DNA of 64,000 nucleotides, from the NCBI GenBank assembly GCA_021401465.1, contig JADDMT010000013.1, forward strand, positions 124,001-188,000, in the 5' to 3' direction. Positions within the stretch are counted from its first letter, which is position 1, and each line of letters starts with the position of its first letter. Below, piece by piece: positions 11,734 through 21,924 of this stretch. The DNA is from Teratosphaeria epicoccoides (lineage: Eukaryota; Ascomycota; Dothideomycetes; Mycosphaerellales; Teratosphaeriaceae). The notes below the pieces were generated by a model. The model ran no database searches and had not been told where the DNA came from. It saw only the letters and a list, made by a program, of their open reading frames with translations. The position numbers were made by a program, and so were the translations under genes.

Positions 11734-14700
11734 TTACACACCAGAGTCGAAGGGGGCCAGGTCGCCGGCCCATGAGTGCCAGGACGAGCAGGTGTCTTGC
11801 AGGACATGGGGAGCGGTGACCGTACCCGCGATGTCGTCGAGGCCTTCGATGACCTGCAGGGCGAAACCCATGGCGATATGCCAGCTGCGAAGGATGTTAG
11901 TAAAAGGTCTTCGGACATCGAACATAGGTGATTCAACTTACCCGATGTGGCAGTGGACCAACCAAGCACCCGGGTTGTCAGTCTTCCAAGCGATAACTAG
12001 GTGGCCACCGAGACCCTGTGCTGGGTTCGCCGGCATCATCGCAACATCACGTCGCGGCGGATTTTCCAAGTTCAACTCGACCGACGAGTCGTACAGGCCG
12101 AAACCCTGGGCCAGGATATAGAAGTCGTGCCCGTGAAGATGGATTGGGTGCGCAGCTGGAATCGGCGAATCGATGATCAGGTACACCCATTCACCCAGAT
12201 CTGGAACGGTGATGGCGAGTTGACCCGAATAGTCAGGCACGGTGCCATTTCGGTGGACCTGGAGAAGTGTAGGGTCGCCCCACTGCGACTGGAAGGTGGT
12301 GCCAGAAAGCGACCACTTGTACAGCAGCTGGCTGTTGGCGCCAATGGTAATTGTCTTGTCGATGCTGTAGTCCTCGGAATGTGCGTTGAGCTTGTAGTAC
12401 GGGACCAGGCTGGCGAGGGGCTCGTCCGCGCAGCCGTCACCTGGAGCGGTGCTGTAGCTGTTTGCGGTAGAGGTCGGGTCCTCATCACCAGCACCCTCAT
12501 AGCGAACGATAGCCTTGATGTCCAGGCCGTTGGTGACAGCCGAACACTCGGAAGCCACGTCGGACCGGAGCCAGTAGGATGCGACGTCCTGGTCGAAGGT
12601 CACCAGAACTTCGTAGCGCTCGCCGTTGCTGATAGACAGGACGCTGGTCTCGTAAGGCACAATCGGCACAAAGTCGGCGGAGATGACAGTGAAGTTGTGG
12701 CCGTCGAGGTAGACCTTCATCGTGGACTGAATGGCAGCGTTGACAAAGCGGAATTTGTAAGTCGAGCCCTGCTTGACAATCATCTCGAAACGCTTGCCGC
12801 CACCATTCCAGGTGTTCATGCCGTTGATGAGACCGGTGTCAAGCGTGCGTGGACCTCCGCCAACGACGTCCTCGGCAGCGTCATACATCTCATCGACCGG
12901 CACGTGGTTCCAGTCCTGGAGGACGAAGTTCTGCTCGCCGTCAATCGTCTTGCCAGAGCTGTCCGGACCGTGGATGAGAATTGGTCCGAAGACACCCTCG
13001 TAGGCCTGAAGGGAGAAGTGAGAGTGGTACCACGAATAGCCGTAGTTGTCAGCGCGGAACTTGTAGGTCATACTCTCACCAGGGGCGATAGGACACTGAG
13101 TAATCGATGCAACACCGTCCATCTCGTTGGTGTAGTTCTGGCGAACACCGTGCCAGTGAATAGTCGACCCATTGTGCTGCATCGAGTTCTTGACGTGGAC
13201 AATGATCCAGTCACCCCAGTTTGCTTCGACGAGCGGGCCTGGCATCTGGCCGTTGATCACGAAAGCTGGGCGGGATACGCCGTCAGGAGAGATGGTCATG
13301 TCGGTGATTTCCCAGGAGTACTCAACAGTCTGGCAGGTCTGTGGGATGTTCTCGTAGGAGTTGTCGTCAATGGTCAAACCGCAGAAAGGCTGGTTACCGC
13401 TGCTGCCATAGTTGCTGCTCTTCTGGCCAGCGCATGGGATACAGGTCCCGTTGGTCGGCTTCGACGGGCTGCTAGAGCTGGTCTTGTTTGCACCAAAATA
13501 TCCTGTGCCAGAGCCATACGCAGCCGTGGATGTCTTGTTACCAGCCGGAAAGTGACCGTTGCTCGCGGGAGCGGTGACGCCTGGCTGCTGGGCGGCCGAA
13601 GAAGTAGGCTTGATTGAGCCGGTGATCAGCGAGGTGGTCACGGTAGTTTGGATCGATGAGGTCACGGTCGAGACGGTCGTGCCGGTGGTAACGCTGCCGT
13701 CTGACCCGGTGCTGGTAACGGGGTACACGGTAGTATCTATGAAACGTTAGTGGAAGCCCGAAAGAGGCGCGCACAATAGAGAGCTTACAGAGCGTGAGGT
13801 AGTCAGTCTTTAGGGTCGTGGTGAGCATAGTCCAGCTGCCTGACGATGGAGTGTACGAGCCCCAGGGCACTGCCTCAATGGTAGTCTCGCTGACGGTCGC
13901 AGTGGCAGTCACGGCGTCGTTGCTCTCGCCATTGGCCGCCGACGCTGCTGTACCAGCGCCGCTGGCGTATGACGAATACCAGGATTGCAAATCTGAGAAG
14001 ACGCCAGGGGATGAGCCGGCCGCGGACCCAGACCCCGACGCTGCACCGCCATTACCCGAGCTGCTTGTCGGAGCGCTCGTCATGATAGTGTGGCCGATCG
14101 GAATAGTCAAGCTGTGGACATCCGTGACTGTGGACGTTGTTGTGTACGTGAATTCAGATGTGGTTCCATCCTTGGTGAACGTGCTCGTAGCTGGGCAGAC
14201 CGTGGTGTACACTGTTGTGAAGTCGGTCACGGTAACCTCGGAAGCAGTGGTTACGGCGCTCACTGGGATTGTCGAGCTGACAACACTAGTCACAGTCGAC
14301 GTGGCAATGTACGTGGACTCAGATGTGGTTCCGTCCTTGGTGAACGTGCTCGTTGCTGGGCAGACCGTGGTGTACACCGTCGTGAAGTCGGTCACGGTAA
14401 CCTCGGAAGCAGTGGGTACGGCGCTCACTGGGATTGTCGAGCTGACAACACTAGTCACAGTCGACGTGGTAATGTACGTGGACTCAGATGTGGTTCCGTC
14501 CTTGCTGATCGTGCTCGTGGCCGGGCAAACTGTCGTGTAAACCGTCGTGAAGTCCGTGACCGTCATGTCTGTAGGGCTGGCGGTGGCGCTGGCCTGGATA
14601 GACGTGCTGATTACAGTGGTGACCGTCGACGTAGTGGAGTAGGTGTATTCCGATGTGGTGCCGTTCTTCGAGATGGTGCTCGTCGCTGGGCAGACCGTGG

Positions 14701-15778
14701 TGTATGTCGTGGTATAGTCTGTCACGGTGACGTCCGAAGGCGTGGAGGAAGCGCTGGCGGGTTGAGAGTGGGTGTGGGTCACAACAGTGCCATTCTCGGT
14801 GCAAAGTGATGTGAAAGTGGTGTAGGAAGACACTGTAGGCGCGGCGGACGACGAATTAATTGCCGCCGCAGATGGCGCGAACGTCCCTATAGGCGCGGCA
14901 GACGATGAATTTGTGGGCGACGCAGGTGATCCACTGTTCCCTGTAGGTCCGGCAGACGACGAGTTTGTGGGCGTTGCGGATGACTGGGCAATGGGCTGGG
15001 AGTGGGTGTGGGTAACCACCGTCCCATTCTCCGTGCAAAGCGACGTGAAAGTAGTATACGAGGACGCTGTCGGCGCGGCGGACGACGAATTAATGGGCGC
15101 AGCAGATGGCGCGAACGTCCCTACAGGCGCGGCAGACGATGAATTTGTAGGTGACGCAGGTGATCCACTGTTCCCTGTAGGTCCGGCAGACAACGAGTTT
15201 GTGGGCGTTGCGGATGACTGGGTAACGGGTTCGGAGTGGGTGTGGGTCACCACCGTACCATTCTCGGTACAAAGTGAGGTGTAGGTGGTGTAAGAAGTCT
15301 CTGCGGGCTTGCTGCTGGTAGCGTTGGCCAGAAAACTAGTCGTAGATGTCGTGATTGGTGCGGTCCCGCTCGACGAAAGACTACCAGGAACTGAGCTGTC
15401 GGTTGCTGGGAGGCCACTTGACGATCCGTTTGTAGGAACAACAATAATGGTGGCAGTCAGAGTAGCAGTGGACGAACCGCTGCTAGTGACGATCGTTGCA
15501 GTTGTTGTGGTCGTCTCGGTGCAATCATCTGCAGACAATGTAGTTGTGCCATCCCACGAGTCGTCGCCCGTATTGCTGCTGTCTGTGCCACCAGCCAACA
15601 AGGACGCGAGCTCTGCATCCAACTCCGAAATCTGCTCCTCAGTGATCGCGATGTCCGAAACCAAGTCAGCAGACCTTGCCAATACAGCGGTGCCTTCACT
15701 ACTGCCGACTTGTTCGGTCCGTGCGACTGCGAGCGCACGCCCCGCCAGAGCGGCGAGGCAACAAAGCCCAGCCCTCAT
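11734..15778 (-). CDS. Secreted laccase (multicopper oxidase) with giant Ser/Thr repeat N-terminal extension
   Basis: Copper oxidase of phenols, reducing O2 to water. Three exons: 15778-13789, 13736-11942 and 11884-11734, with introns of 52 and 57 bp (GTAAGC...CATAG, GTAAGT...CGCAG), give 1,311 residues. The chosen start opens a signal peptide (MRAGLCCLAALAGRALAVA); an in-frame ATG at 15877 is less suitable. Residues about 60-770 are Ser/Thr-rich tandem repeats rich in potential glycosylation sites. The oxidase follows with all four copper motifs: HWHG (857-860), WYHSH (899-903), HPIHLHGHDF (from 1193) and HCHIGWHIAMGF (from 1258, split by the second intron). The residue ten after the type-1 Cys is Phe, a high-potential type. 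The protein ends DSGV, the ascomycete laccase C-terminal plug. Ordinary laccases have about 600 residues; the excess is the repeat region. Confidence 0.93.
14085..14740 (-). repeat. 165-bp tandem repeat array in the laccase gene (55-residue units)
   Basis: About four to five units with a period of 165 bp, measured between identical segments at 14221 and 14386. Each encodes a variant of TVTDFTTVYTTVCPATST plus a Ser/Thr/Val-rich remainder. The two central copies are nearly identical in DNA, so recent duplication or gene conversion is likely. Confidence 0.85.
14790..15310 (-). repeat. 234-bp tandem repeat in the laccase gene (78-residue units)
   Basis: Two nearly identical 234 bp units (identical segments start at 14841 and 15075) plus flanking partial copies. 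The unit encodes SYTTFTSLCTENGTVVTHTH and a Ser/Pro/Ala-rich stretch with Asn-Ser-Ser sequons. Confidence 0.85.
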
Positions 15779-17811
15779 CACGAAGATGCTGCAACAAACT
15801 GAACAAGAGAACGCTATATGAATCAAGTGCTTATTAGAGAAAGTAAGGGCAGTGGACTCGTAGCGAGTGAAGTCCACACCGATGTACAGATGAAGCGTAG
15901 GAGACGTGGGTGAAGAAAGGTAAGCAAGTCGGGTCGCCAGCGGCAGCTATCTGCCTTTTGTCTGGATCACCTACCGTGGACGGGAAACACTGCCATGGCT
16001 CCTCGCCTTGAGCCGGTCAGATCGCCCCTGTATCGATTCCATCTTAGGCAGTCCACGGGCTAGACTCCACATCTCACATGGCCTGCTGGTCAATGCGTGA
16101 AGAGACGACGAGGCCAACAAACGAGGGCTTGGGCGGCAAAGTCAGCCGTAGTTTTCGAGTAAGGTAGCCACTCCCCAGAAGTGCGAGCAGTAGCGGTACA
16201 GTACCACCTGCATGAGCGCCAGTCCAATCAGCTTAGCGCCCGTGTATAAGAAGTGAGCTCTGGCCAGGGACAGGAGCGCGGTCAGAATAAAGTTTGTGAG
16301 GAAATTAGGACCTCACAACGTCTCTCCAGACGGCTTGTTCAGCTCTGACTCCTGAGTCTGTGCTCGATGATGCTCAGTCGAGTGCAGGGCTTCGTCAACA
16401 ACTGTCAGGCAGAACGTGGTTGGAGTTCCTTGCATGTAAAGAAGTCTTTGCAGCCTACTTGGTCGCTCGGGCGTGCCATTGACATACAGGTCGCTTTTGA
16501 TGGTTTGCGACTTCTTGGGGATGCGCGCTCCACAGCTGCGATACAGCAGCTCTGAATCGTCCGCCATCCAGAGGATCGCGCCGAATGCTCTGGGCGCGTT
16601 CGTGTGTCTTGTGTCGCGCCATCATGCAAGCTCAGAGTCAGATGTCCGGCAAAGGCTGCCTGGTGGAAGCGCCGCTCCAAGGGGCACGCAAGATTGATAT
16701 TGCGCCATTGACGTCGTTTCGTGATGACGAACTCCAGGTCTCCGTCGGAGGGCTGCTCGCGTTGAGGCGGTTGTCCAGACTTTCGATCTGAACAGACATC
16801 TTGAGAGCTGGACAGTGCAAGCTCACTCTCTTCACGCCGCCGCGAATGCATAGAACGTGGCTGTTGTTGACAGTCGTTGTCGATCCCCCGGAGGTTGTCT
16901 CCAGAAAAGAGGCTTCACTGCCGCCGACTAGCGTGTGTAGCGCGTTCCGTCTCGGTCTTGGCGCTCGGCTCGGATCACAGACTGCGATCATCAGATCCAA
17001 TCAACACAGAGTCATGCTGCCATGCACAGTTCACGTGGTTTCTATCGACATGATGACCGTGACTCTCTCGACTCCAGTTCCGCCTTTGCAATAACATAAA
17101 AATGTAACAAAAACCAGTCGCGGACGAGCGAGTGCTGCAGTGAGCAGTCTGACGGTGAAAGACCTTGTTATGCAGCCTGACCGACCTGACCGAACATCTC
17201 CAGTCCTCAGCCGATCTTGCCGGCGCGGATGAGGACTGTGCGTCGACGACTCCCGCGACACGCTACCAGCAATAATAATAACAATGCGCAGAAGTACTCG
17301 CCAGAACACTAATGGTACTGTTATGTCCCGAGCGTGGGATATTCTTCCCGGAGCTCCTGCCGAAAATCCCAGCAGCTTGGCGCATGGCTGCATGGAGAAT
17401 CGGGAGAGGTGATCTAAATTTACCTCGACTTTGTTTTCAATAATCACCAGCACCTGTGCTATCCGATTCCCCGGAATCCTTTGGGCGCTTCCTGTGATAA
17501 GACCTGCGACGCCAGCCGACGCCTCTCAAATTTCCCGACTCAGCTAGTCCTGTCCTCTTGACTCGTATCGATTGTAACCAGGAGGGCGAAGCTTCGGCGA
17601 CGGCGAGCTGACAGACGGATATAGCACATATAGCATATAATTGACTCTAAGGAGGAATCTGAGGCTTGCTGGAAAGCTTGCAACTGGTCGCTTGTTCATC
17701 ATCTCAACGCTTGATGCGCTACAACAGCGCCATGACTTCTGCATTGCAATCGAATGCATTGGGCCGTAACAGTTACATGGAAACTCGCGCCACATCAACA
17801 GCGCAGCCATT
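15779..17811. other. Intergenic, laccase promoter and 3' flank of the transhydrogenase gene
   Basis: About 2 kb without a supportable gene. The left part is the laccase promoter (complement). Several short open frames on both strands have no recognisable product. Confidence 0.45.
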
Positions 17812-19305
17812 TCAGTAGCTCATAGCATCCTCAAACAATCCTCTGAGCTGTTCACGCTCCTCCGGGCCACCACCGATGTCCAAATTCGGCGCCAGCATGA
17901 GCACTCTCGCCTGTGGAATGGTGCCCTCGACCAGAGTATCAATATGCCCATCAGTGAATCCCAGGTGCTTCAGACCTCGCGGCTGATCGCCCAGCTTGAC
18001 CAAGAAGTTCGCCAATGCTTCCGACAAGACCTCGCCAGCCGATTCCTTCTTGATATTCGAAATGTCTACCCCAAAGGCCTCTGCGGCTGCCAAGTGACGC
18101 TCAGGATTGGAAGCGCCCGTGAACTTGAACACAGCGGGAGCAGTGACTGCAACAGAGACACCGTGAGGAATGATGGGAGCGTCGACCGCGTAGCCATTGT
18201 GCTTGTAACCAGGGTTCTGGGAGGAGATCGGGTAAGACATTCCATGACACAGGTGCACACCTGCGTTGCCGAATCCGACGCCGGCCAGTGTCGCTGCAAG
18301 CAGCATGTTTGACTGCGCCTCGAAGTCGTCGGGATCCTTGACGGCTCTTGGCAAGTACTTCACCGTACTGCGCAATGCCTGCAAGGAGAAGATGTCTGAA
18401 ATCGGGTTTGCTCCTTGGTACGCAGGGCGATTGATCGGGTTGGTGGGGCGAGGCACACGCTCATGGTATGGGATCGCTGTCCACGATTCCAAGCTGTGGC
18501 AAAGCACATCGAGACCTGACGAGGCATGAACGGCGGAAGGCATCGTGCGGGTGTTGATCGGATCGCATATCCCGAGTGTGGGCTTCAGATTACGATGAGC
18601 AATTCCAGTCTTCGCCTTCTTGTCCACAAGGTCAAAAATCGCCGTGCCTGTCGTCTCCGAGCCCGTTCCTGCAGTCGTAGGGACTGCGATCAATGGCTTG
18701 AGCTTGCCCTGTATCGGCATACCCTTCCCGAGCGGAGCATTTACAAAGTCAAGAAAGTCTGCCTCTGGAAAGGTTGTGTACAGATTCATCAGTTTCGCCG
18801 TGTCGATGACACTGCCACCACCCACAGCCAGGAAAGCATCAGCCTGATATGGCTTTGCAAAATCGATTGCTTCCCTTACGCTGTGGTCCTTTGGTTCTAC
18901 CCTTGTCCTGCTGTACACTTCATACGAGATGCCTTCCCGCTCCAATCCTTCGGAGACTTGCTTCATAGCATCAAGCTTCTGCACAGTAGTGTCCGTCACG
19001 ACCATGACCTTCTTCGCGCCGAGATTCTTGAAGTCCATCCCCACTTCCTTCGTGCACCCGGGACCAAATCGGATACTGCTTGCAGCCATCTCAAAGGCAT
19101 ACTCTTTCTGCATGGACGAGTCCATGGGCGTGGCGAGCCCACGCACCTTTCCCCTCAGTGGGTGAGCATGGTACGCTGGGTGATGGTGGCCAGGATTGCT
19201 GTGACACGGGCATGTCGAGCTGCCACTGTTGACAGCTCGGAGCAAGTTGACTGCTCGCTGAGCACGGGTCGGTGCTACCCTGATGGCCGCCATTGAGCCT
19301 TGCAA
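17812..19305 (-). CDS. Hydroxyacid-oxoacid transhydrogenase, mitochondrial (ADHFE1 type)
   Basis: Iron-type alcohol dehydrogenase that oxidises 4-hydroxybutyrate while reducing 2-oxoglutarate to D-2-hydroxyglutarate. Single-exon frame of 497 residues, close to family length. The N-terminus is rich in Arg/Ala/Ser (MAAIRVAPTRAQRAVNLLRA), a mitochondrial presequence; translation may start at the first Met or at Met5. GGGSVIDTAK (from residue 162) binds the nucleotide. Metal-ligand His sit in VHASSGLDVLCHSLESW and the later GVHLCHGMSYPI. The insert reading HERVPRPTNPINRPAYQG is characteristic of HOT enzymes as opposed to bacterial Fe-ADHs. It stands alone between two long intergenic regions. Identity secure. 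Confidence 0.95.
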   Translation of the reverse strand: MQGSMAAIRVAPTRAQRAVNLLRAVNSGSSTCPCHSNPGHHHPAYHAHPLRGKVRGLATPMDSSMQKEYAFEMAASSIRFGPGCTKEVGMDFKNLGAKKVMVVTDTTVQKLDAMKQVSEGLEREGISYEVYSRTRVEPKDHSVREAIDFAKPYQADAFLAVGGGSVIDTAKLMNLYTTFPEADFLDFVNAPLGKGMPIQGKLKPLIAVPTTAGTGSETTGTAIFDLVDKKAKTGIAHRNLKPTLGICDPINTRTMPSAVHASSGLDVLCHSLESWTAIPYHERVPRPTNPINRPAYQGANPISDIFSLQALRSTVKYLPRAVKDPDDFEAQSNMLLAATLAGVGFGNAGVHLCHGMSYPISSQNPGYKHNGYAVDAPIIPHGVSVAVTAPAVFKFTGASNPERHLAAAEAFGVDISNIKKESAGEVLSEALANFLVKLGDQPRGLKHLGFTDGHIDTLVEGTIPQARVLMLAPNLDIGGGPEEREQLRGLFEDAMSY

Positions 19306-19819
19306 CAGGGTGTCAATACACCAGTATCAAGACGATATCTTGAGCACGTGTGCAAGTCAAGGTGTCCTCAACTCCCGGTACATATGCAATGCAGGTCGAA
19401 GAGTGCCACCCTCGCTCGGTCAGCAGAGACGACATAGCGATTTCGAGTAGGCATTTACCGAGGCCAGTCGATGGAGGATCTGAGCGTTCCTTGGTTGTTC
19501 TGCGGGGGACGAGCGGATGATTTCCCCTTCAGTGCAATGCCTTTGGCTGGTCTCCAGCTGCATTCTTGAAGCTGGAGCCCTCCCGGGAAAAACACCCAAG
19601 AGCATCAGTTTGGCTTGACATAATTGGACCCGAAGTCTGGTCTTTGTGTACATGTACCAAGGCCGTGGTGTCGGGTTGCGCAGCGTACACTACCAGTCCA
19701 GGCAAGCTCCGAACGCCAAGTGCATCTTGACAGTAAGTGACAGGCTTGAATTTTCAACAGCAATGAGTAAGCTAGAACACTATGACGAGCTTCTCAATTC
19801 CACCAACCCCTGGACCTCA
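19306..19819. other. Intergenic between transhydrogenase start and dehydrogenase relic
   Basis: Presumed promoter of the transhydrogenase gene; no other gene or repeat seen. Confidence 0.4.
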
Positions 19820-20540
19820 TTACTTCTGGACGAACCACTGCACTTTAGTCTGTCTTGACGCCAACAAACCCGTTCAATCTACATCCGCCTGCTTCATGCA
19901 CACTGCAACGGCATCAACGCTCGCCTCCAGGTTTTGTGCCGTGAACTCAGCATCTGATAGCCTTCTGATCCACGGTTGCCGGCTTTGCTCAACGAACGGG
20001 TCGTAGAACTGGAGCTCTCCGCAGCCAAGCGCATTGAGTTCTTGAGCAAATGCGACAGATGGCGAACAGTCGGTAACTGACTGACCAGGCTTGAAACCCA
20101 TGCCAATGACAAGCACCCGAGGCGATGGAAAGGTCTCCTTGCATTTGGCCAGGAACTGTCTTGCTTGCGCCCACGATAGTGCTCCCAGGCTATGCATGCG
20201 TTGTGACCATATCTATGGCGCGCTTGAGGTGATCAGCGTTCACGGATCGGTCGTCTCTCAGCAATGTTGGCACACTGATGCAGAAGTGGGTAGCGTCTTT
20301 GAGCAAAGACATGTCAGAGGTCAGCCTGACCTCAGGTAGATCGGTGAAGTCATATTTGATCTCAGCAAGACGCTTCTTTGAGATGTCGAACCCAGTGGCT
20401 GAAAAGACCGCGCCAAACTCGCGCAGGAGAATCTCGCCGACATAGCCGACACCGACCACACAAATGTGTGGGTGCGTTTCCAAACGAGGCGGCTCAGTGT
20501 TCTTGACTGTTGCATTAGCAGCGAAAGCTTGGGCATTCAT
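19820..20540 (-). pseudogene. UDP-glucose/ManNAc-type nucleotide-sugar dehydrogenase relic with central deletion
   Basis: From the ATG at 20540 the first 116 codons encode the N-terminal Rossmann domain (HICVVGVGYVGEILLREFG). The frame meets TAG at about 20190; beyond it PGSTIV continues, matching the next family segment. Then the catalytic middle, including the active-site Cys domain (roughly 150 residues), is absent. In another frame the C-terminal UDP-binding domain resumes (RVLVIGMGFKPGQSVTDCSP) to 19876, where a TGA replaces an expected Trp codon; homology-like sequence continues to TAA at 19820-19822. An intact enzyme would make UDP-uronic acids for surface polysaccharide. It lies divergent from the GT2 gene about 1.4 kb away, so the two probably worked together. 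A large deletion cannot be a base-calling error. Confidence 0.82.
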
Positions 20541-21924
20541 CTACAACAATGTGCTTGGCGATATGGTTTGACGTTGCCTCTCTGCTGGGTGAGTGCGCTG
20601 TTTCGCCACTTACTTCTTGTCCCACGAGTCCCCAACACTTATACAGCCATGCCACCGTCATCCCGATCGTGGTGGCCCTCGGCTACTACAAGCCAAAAAC
20701 AGACCGACTTCTGAAGCCAGCACAATACCCCATCGATCAGCAGTGGCTCAAATCTCAGCGCCTCAAAAAGCCACCAGAAGCCTCAGCGCTGTCCGAGTTG
20801 GCAAAAGCTTTGTGTCGTTCGCGAGCTGAGCTCAGACATTGCTCGACCAGAACACGGCGCTGTGTCTGGACTGAGAACTATACGAGGACTGAGACAGCGT
20901 CGAAATTTACAACAAATCGATAGCGGCATTTGATTCGCAGATGAGCATTCGTGGACATAGCCGAGTACTAGGGAAGACCTTTGTATAACATATTCGAAGG
21001 AAGGCCTAGCCCTCGCGAGGACATGCCAACCGGCCTTCTCAGTACACAAATCTGCCACGATCAATCGGACAGCACGTGGGTGCCATGCAGTATTGCAATT
21101 ATATCACTGCCGAGGCGTGGCGAAGGTCAATGGTCTTTGTCTTTGGCGAGAAGCTTTCTGGAGCGCTCTGTCAGAGCAGATGTCTGTCTTGGAGGTTGCT
21201 ATACACACAGCTTGGATTAGACTGCCAATGCTGTTGCGAGTCTTAGGGGATTAAATAGCACAATCTTACGGATTATGGAGCACTTCTTGTTGTCTTCGCG
21301 CAAGATTTTCACTCGATTGTCCCTGGAAGCCACGCGACAGACGTTCGATACCCAGGTGGGAACAAAGAAGACAGCTCGCGTGCCCTGGAGACCTTGCAGT
21401 CTTGGTCTCAGCGAGCAGATGATACGTCGCTACGGCGGGCCCCTGATCAAACGGCAGCTCAGCGATCAACGATGCTATCAATCAAGGACATATCCGACGG
21501 CTTGACGTCGGCGTTGGCGCTGGCGCGATGGCAGCGTCAGATGGTCTGACAAATTCGCACCAAGCGACCAGTCATGAATCGCTGCCGCAATCATGTGCTT
21601 GTGCTCGCGAGAGGTTGGCAGAGTATCTTGTCTGGTAGATACTGCCATTTATTGGCATGAGCTGGACTTCTGTCGCGCTGCCCTGATTCTTGACAATCGC
21701 GTTGTCGTGCATATCCCTTGCTTCGGTCAGTTGCGGTGCAGCAACTAGACTGGATTCCAGCCCGGCTCGATGAACCGCTTTCATACGCCGTGCTATTGGA
21801 CCCATGAGCCTTTGCGAAGTCTATAGACACCGTGCGTCAGCGAGCTGTTTGTCAGAAGACTTCAAGACTGTAAGGACTGACCATGACTTTGGCTGCAGAA
21901 CACTAGTTTTCATGGGACAGCCAG
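20541..21924. other. Interval between the divergent dehydrogenase relic and GT2
   Basis: Former divergent promoter region. One plus-strand frame near 20549-20923 has a protein-like patch (ATVIPIVVALGYYKPKTDR) that might be a fragment of another degraded gene; I could not assign it. Confidence 0.35.

Noticed and set aside
12001..13617. Plus-strand frame of 538 codons antisense to the laccase
   Set aside because: The complement carries all copper motifs, correct splice sites and a signal peptide; this frame has no motif and exists because of GC-rich third positions.
20549..20923. Possible phosphatase-like fragment (ATVIPIVVALGYYKPKTDR)
   Set aside because: A faint resemblance to a His-phosphatase C-terminal block, but no second motif supports it, so it is not called.
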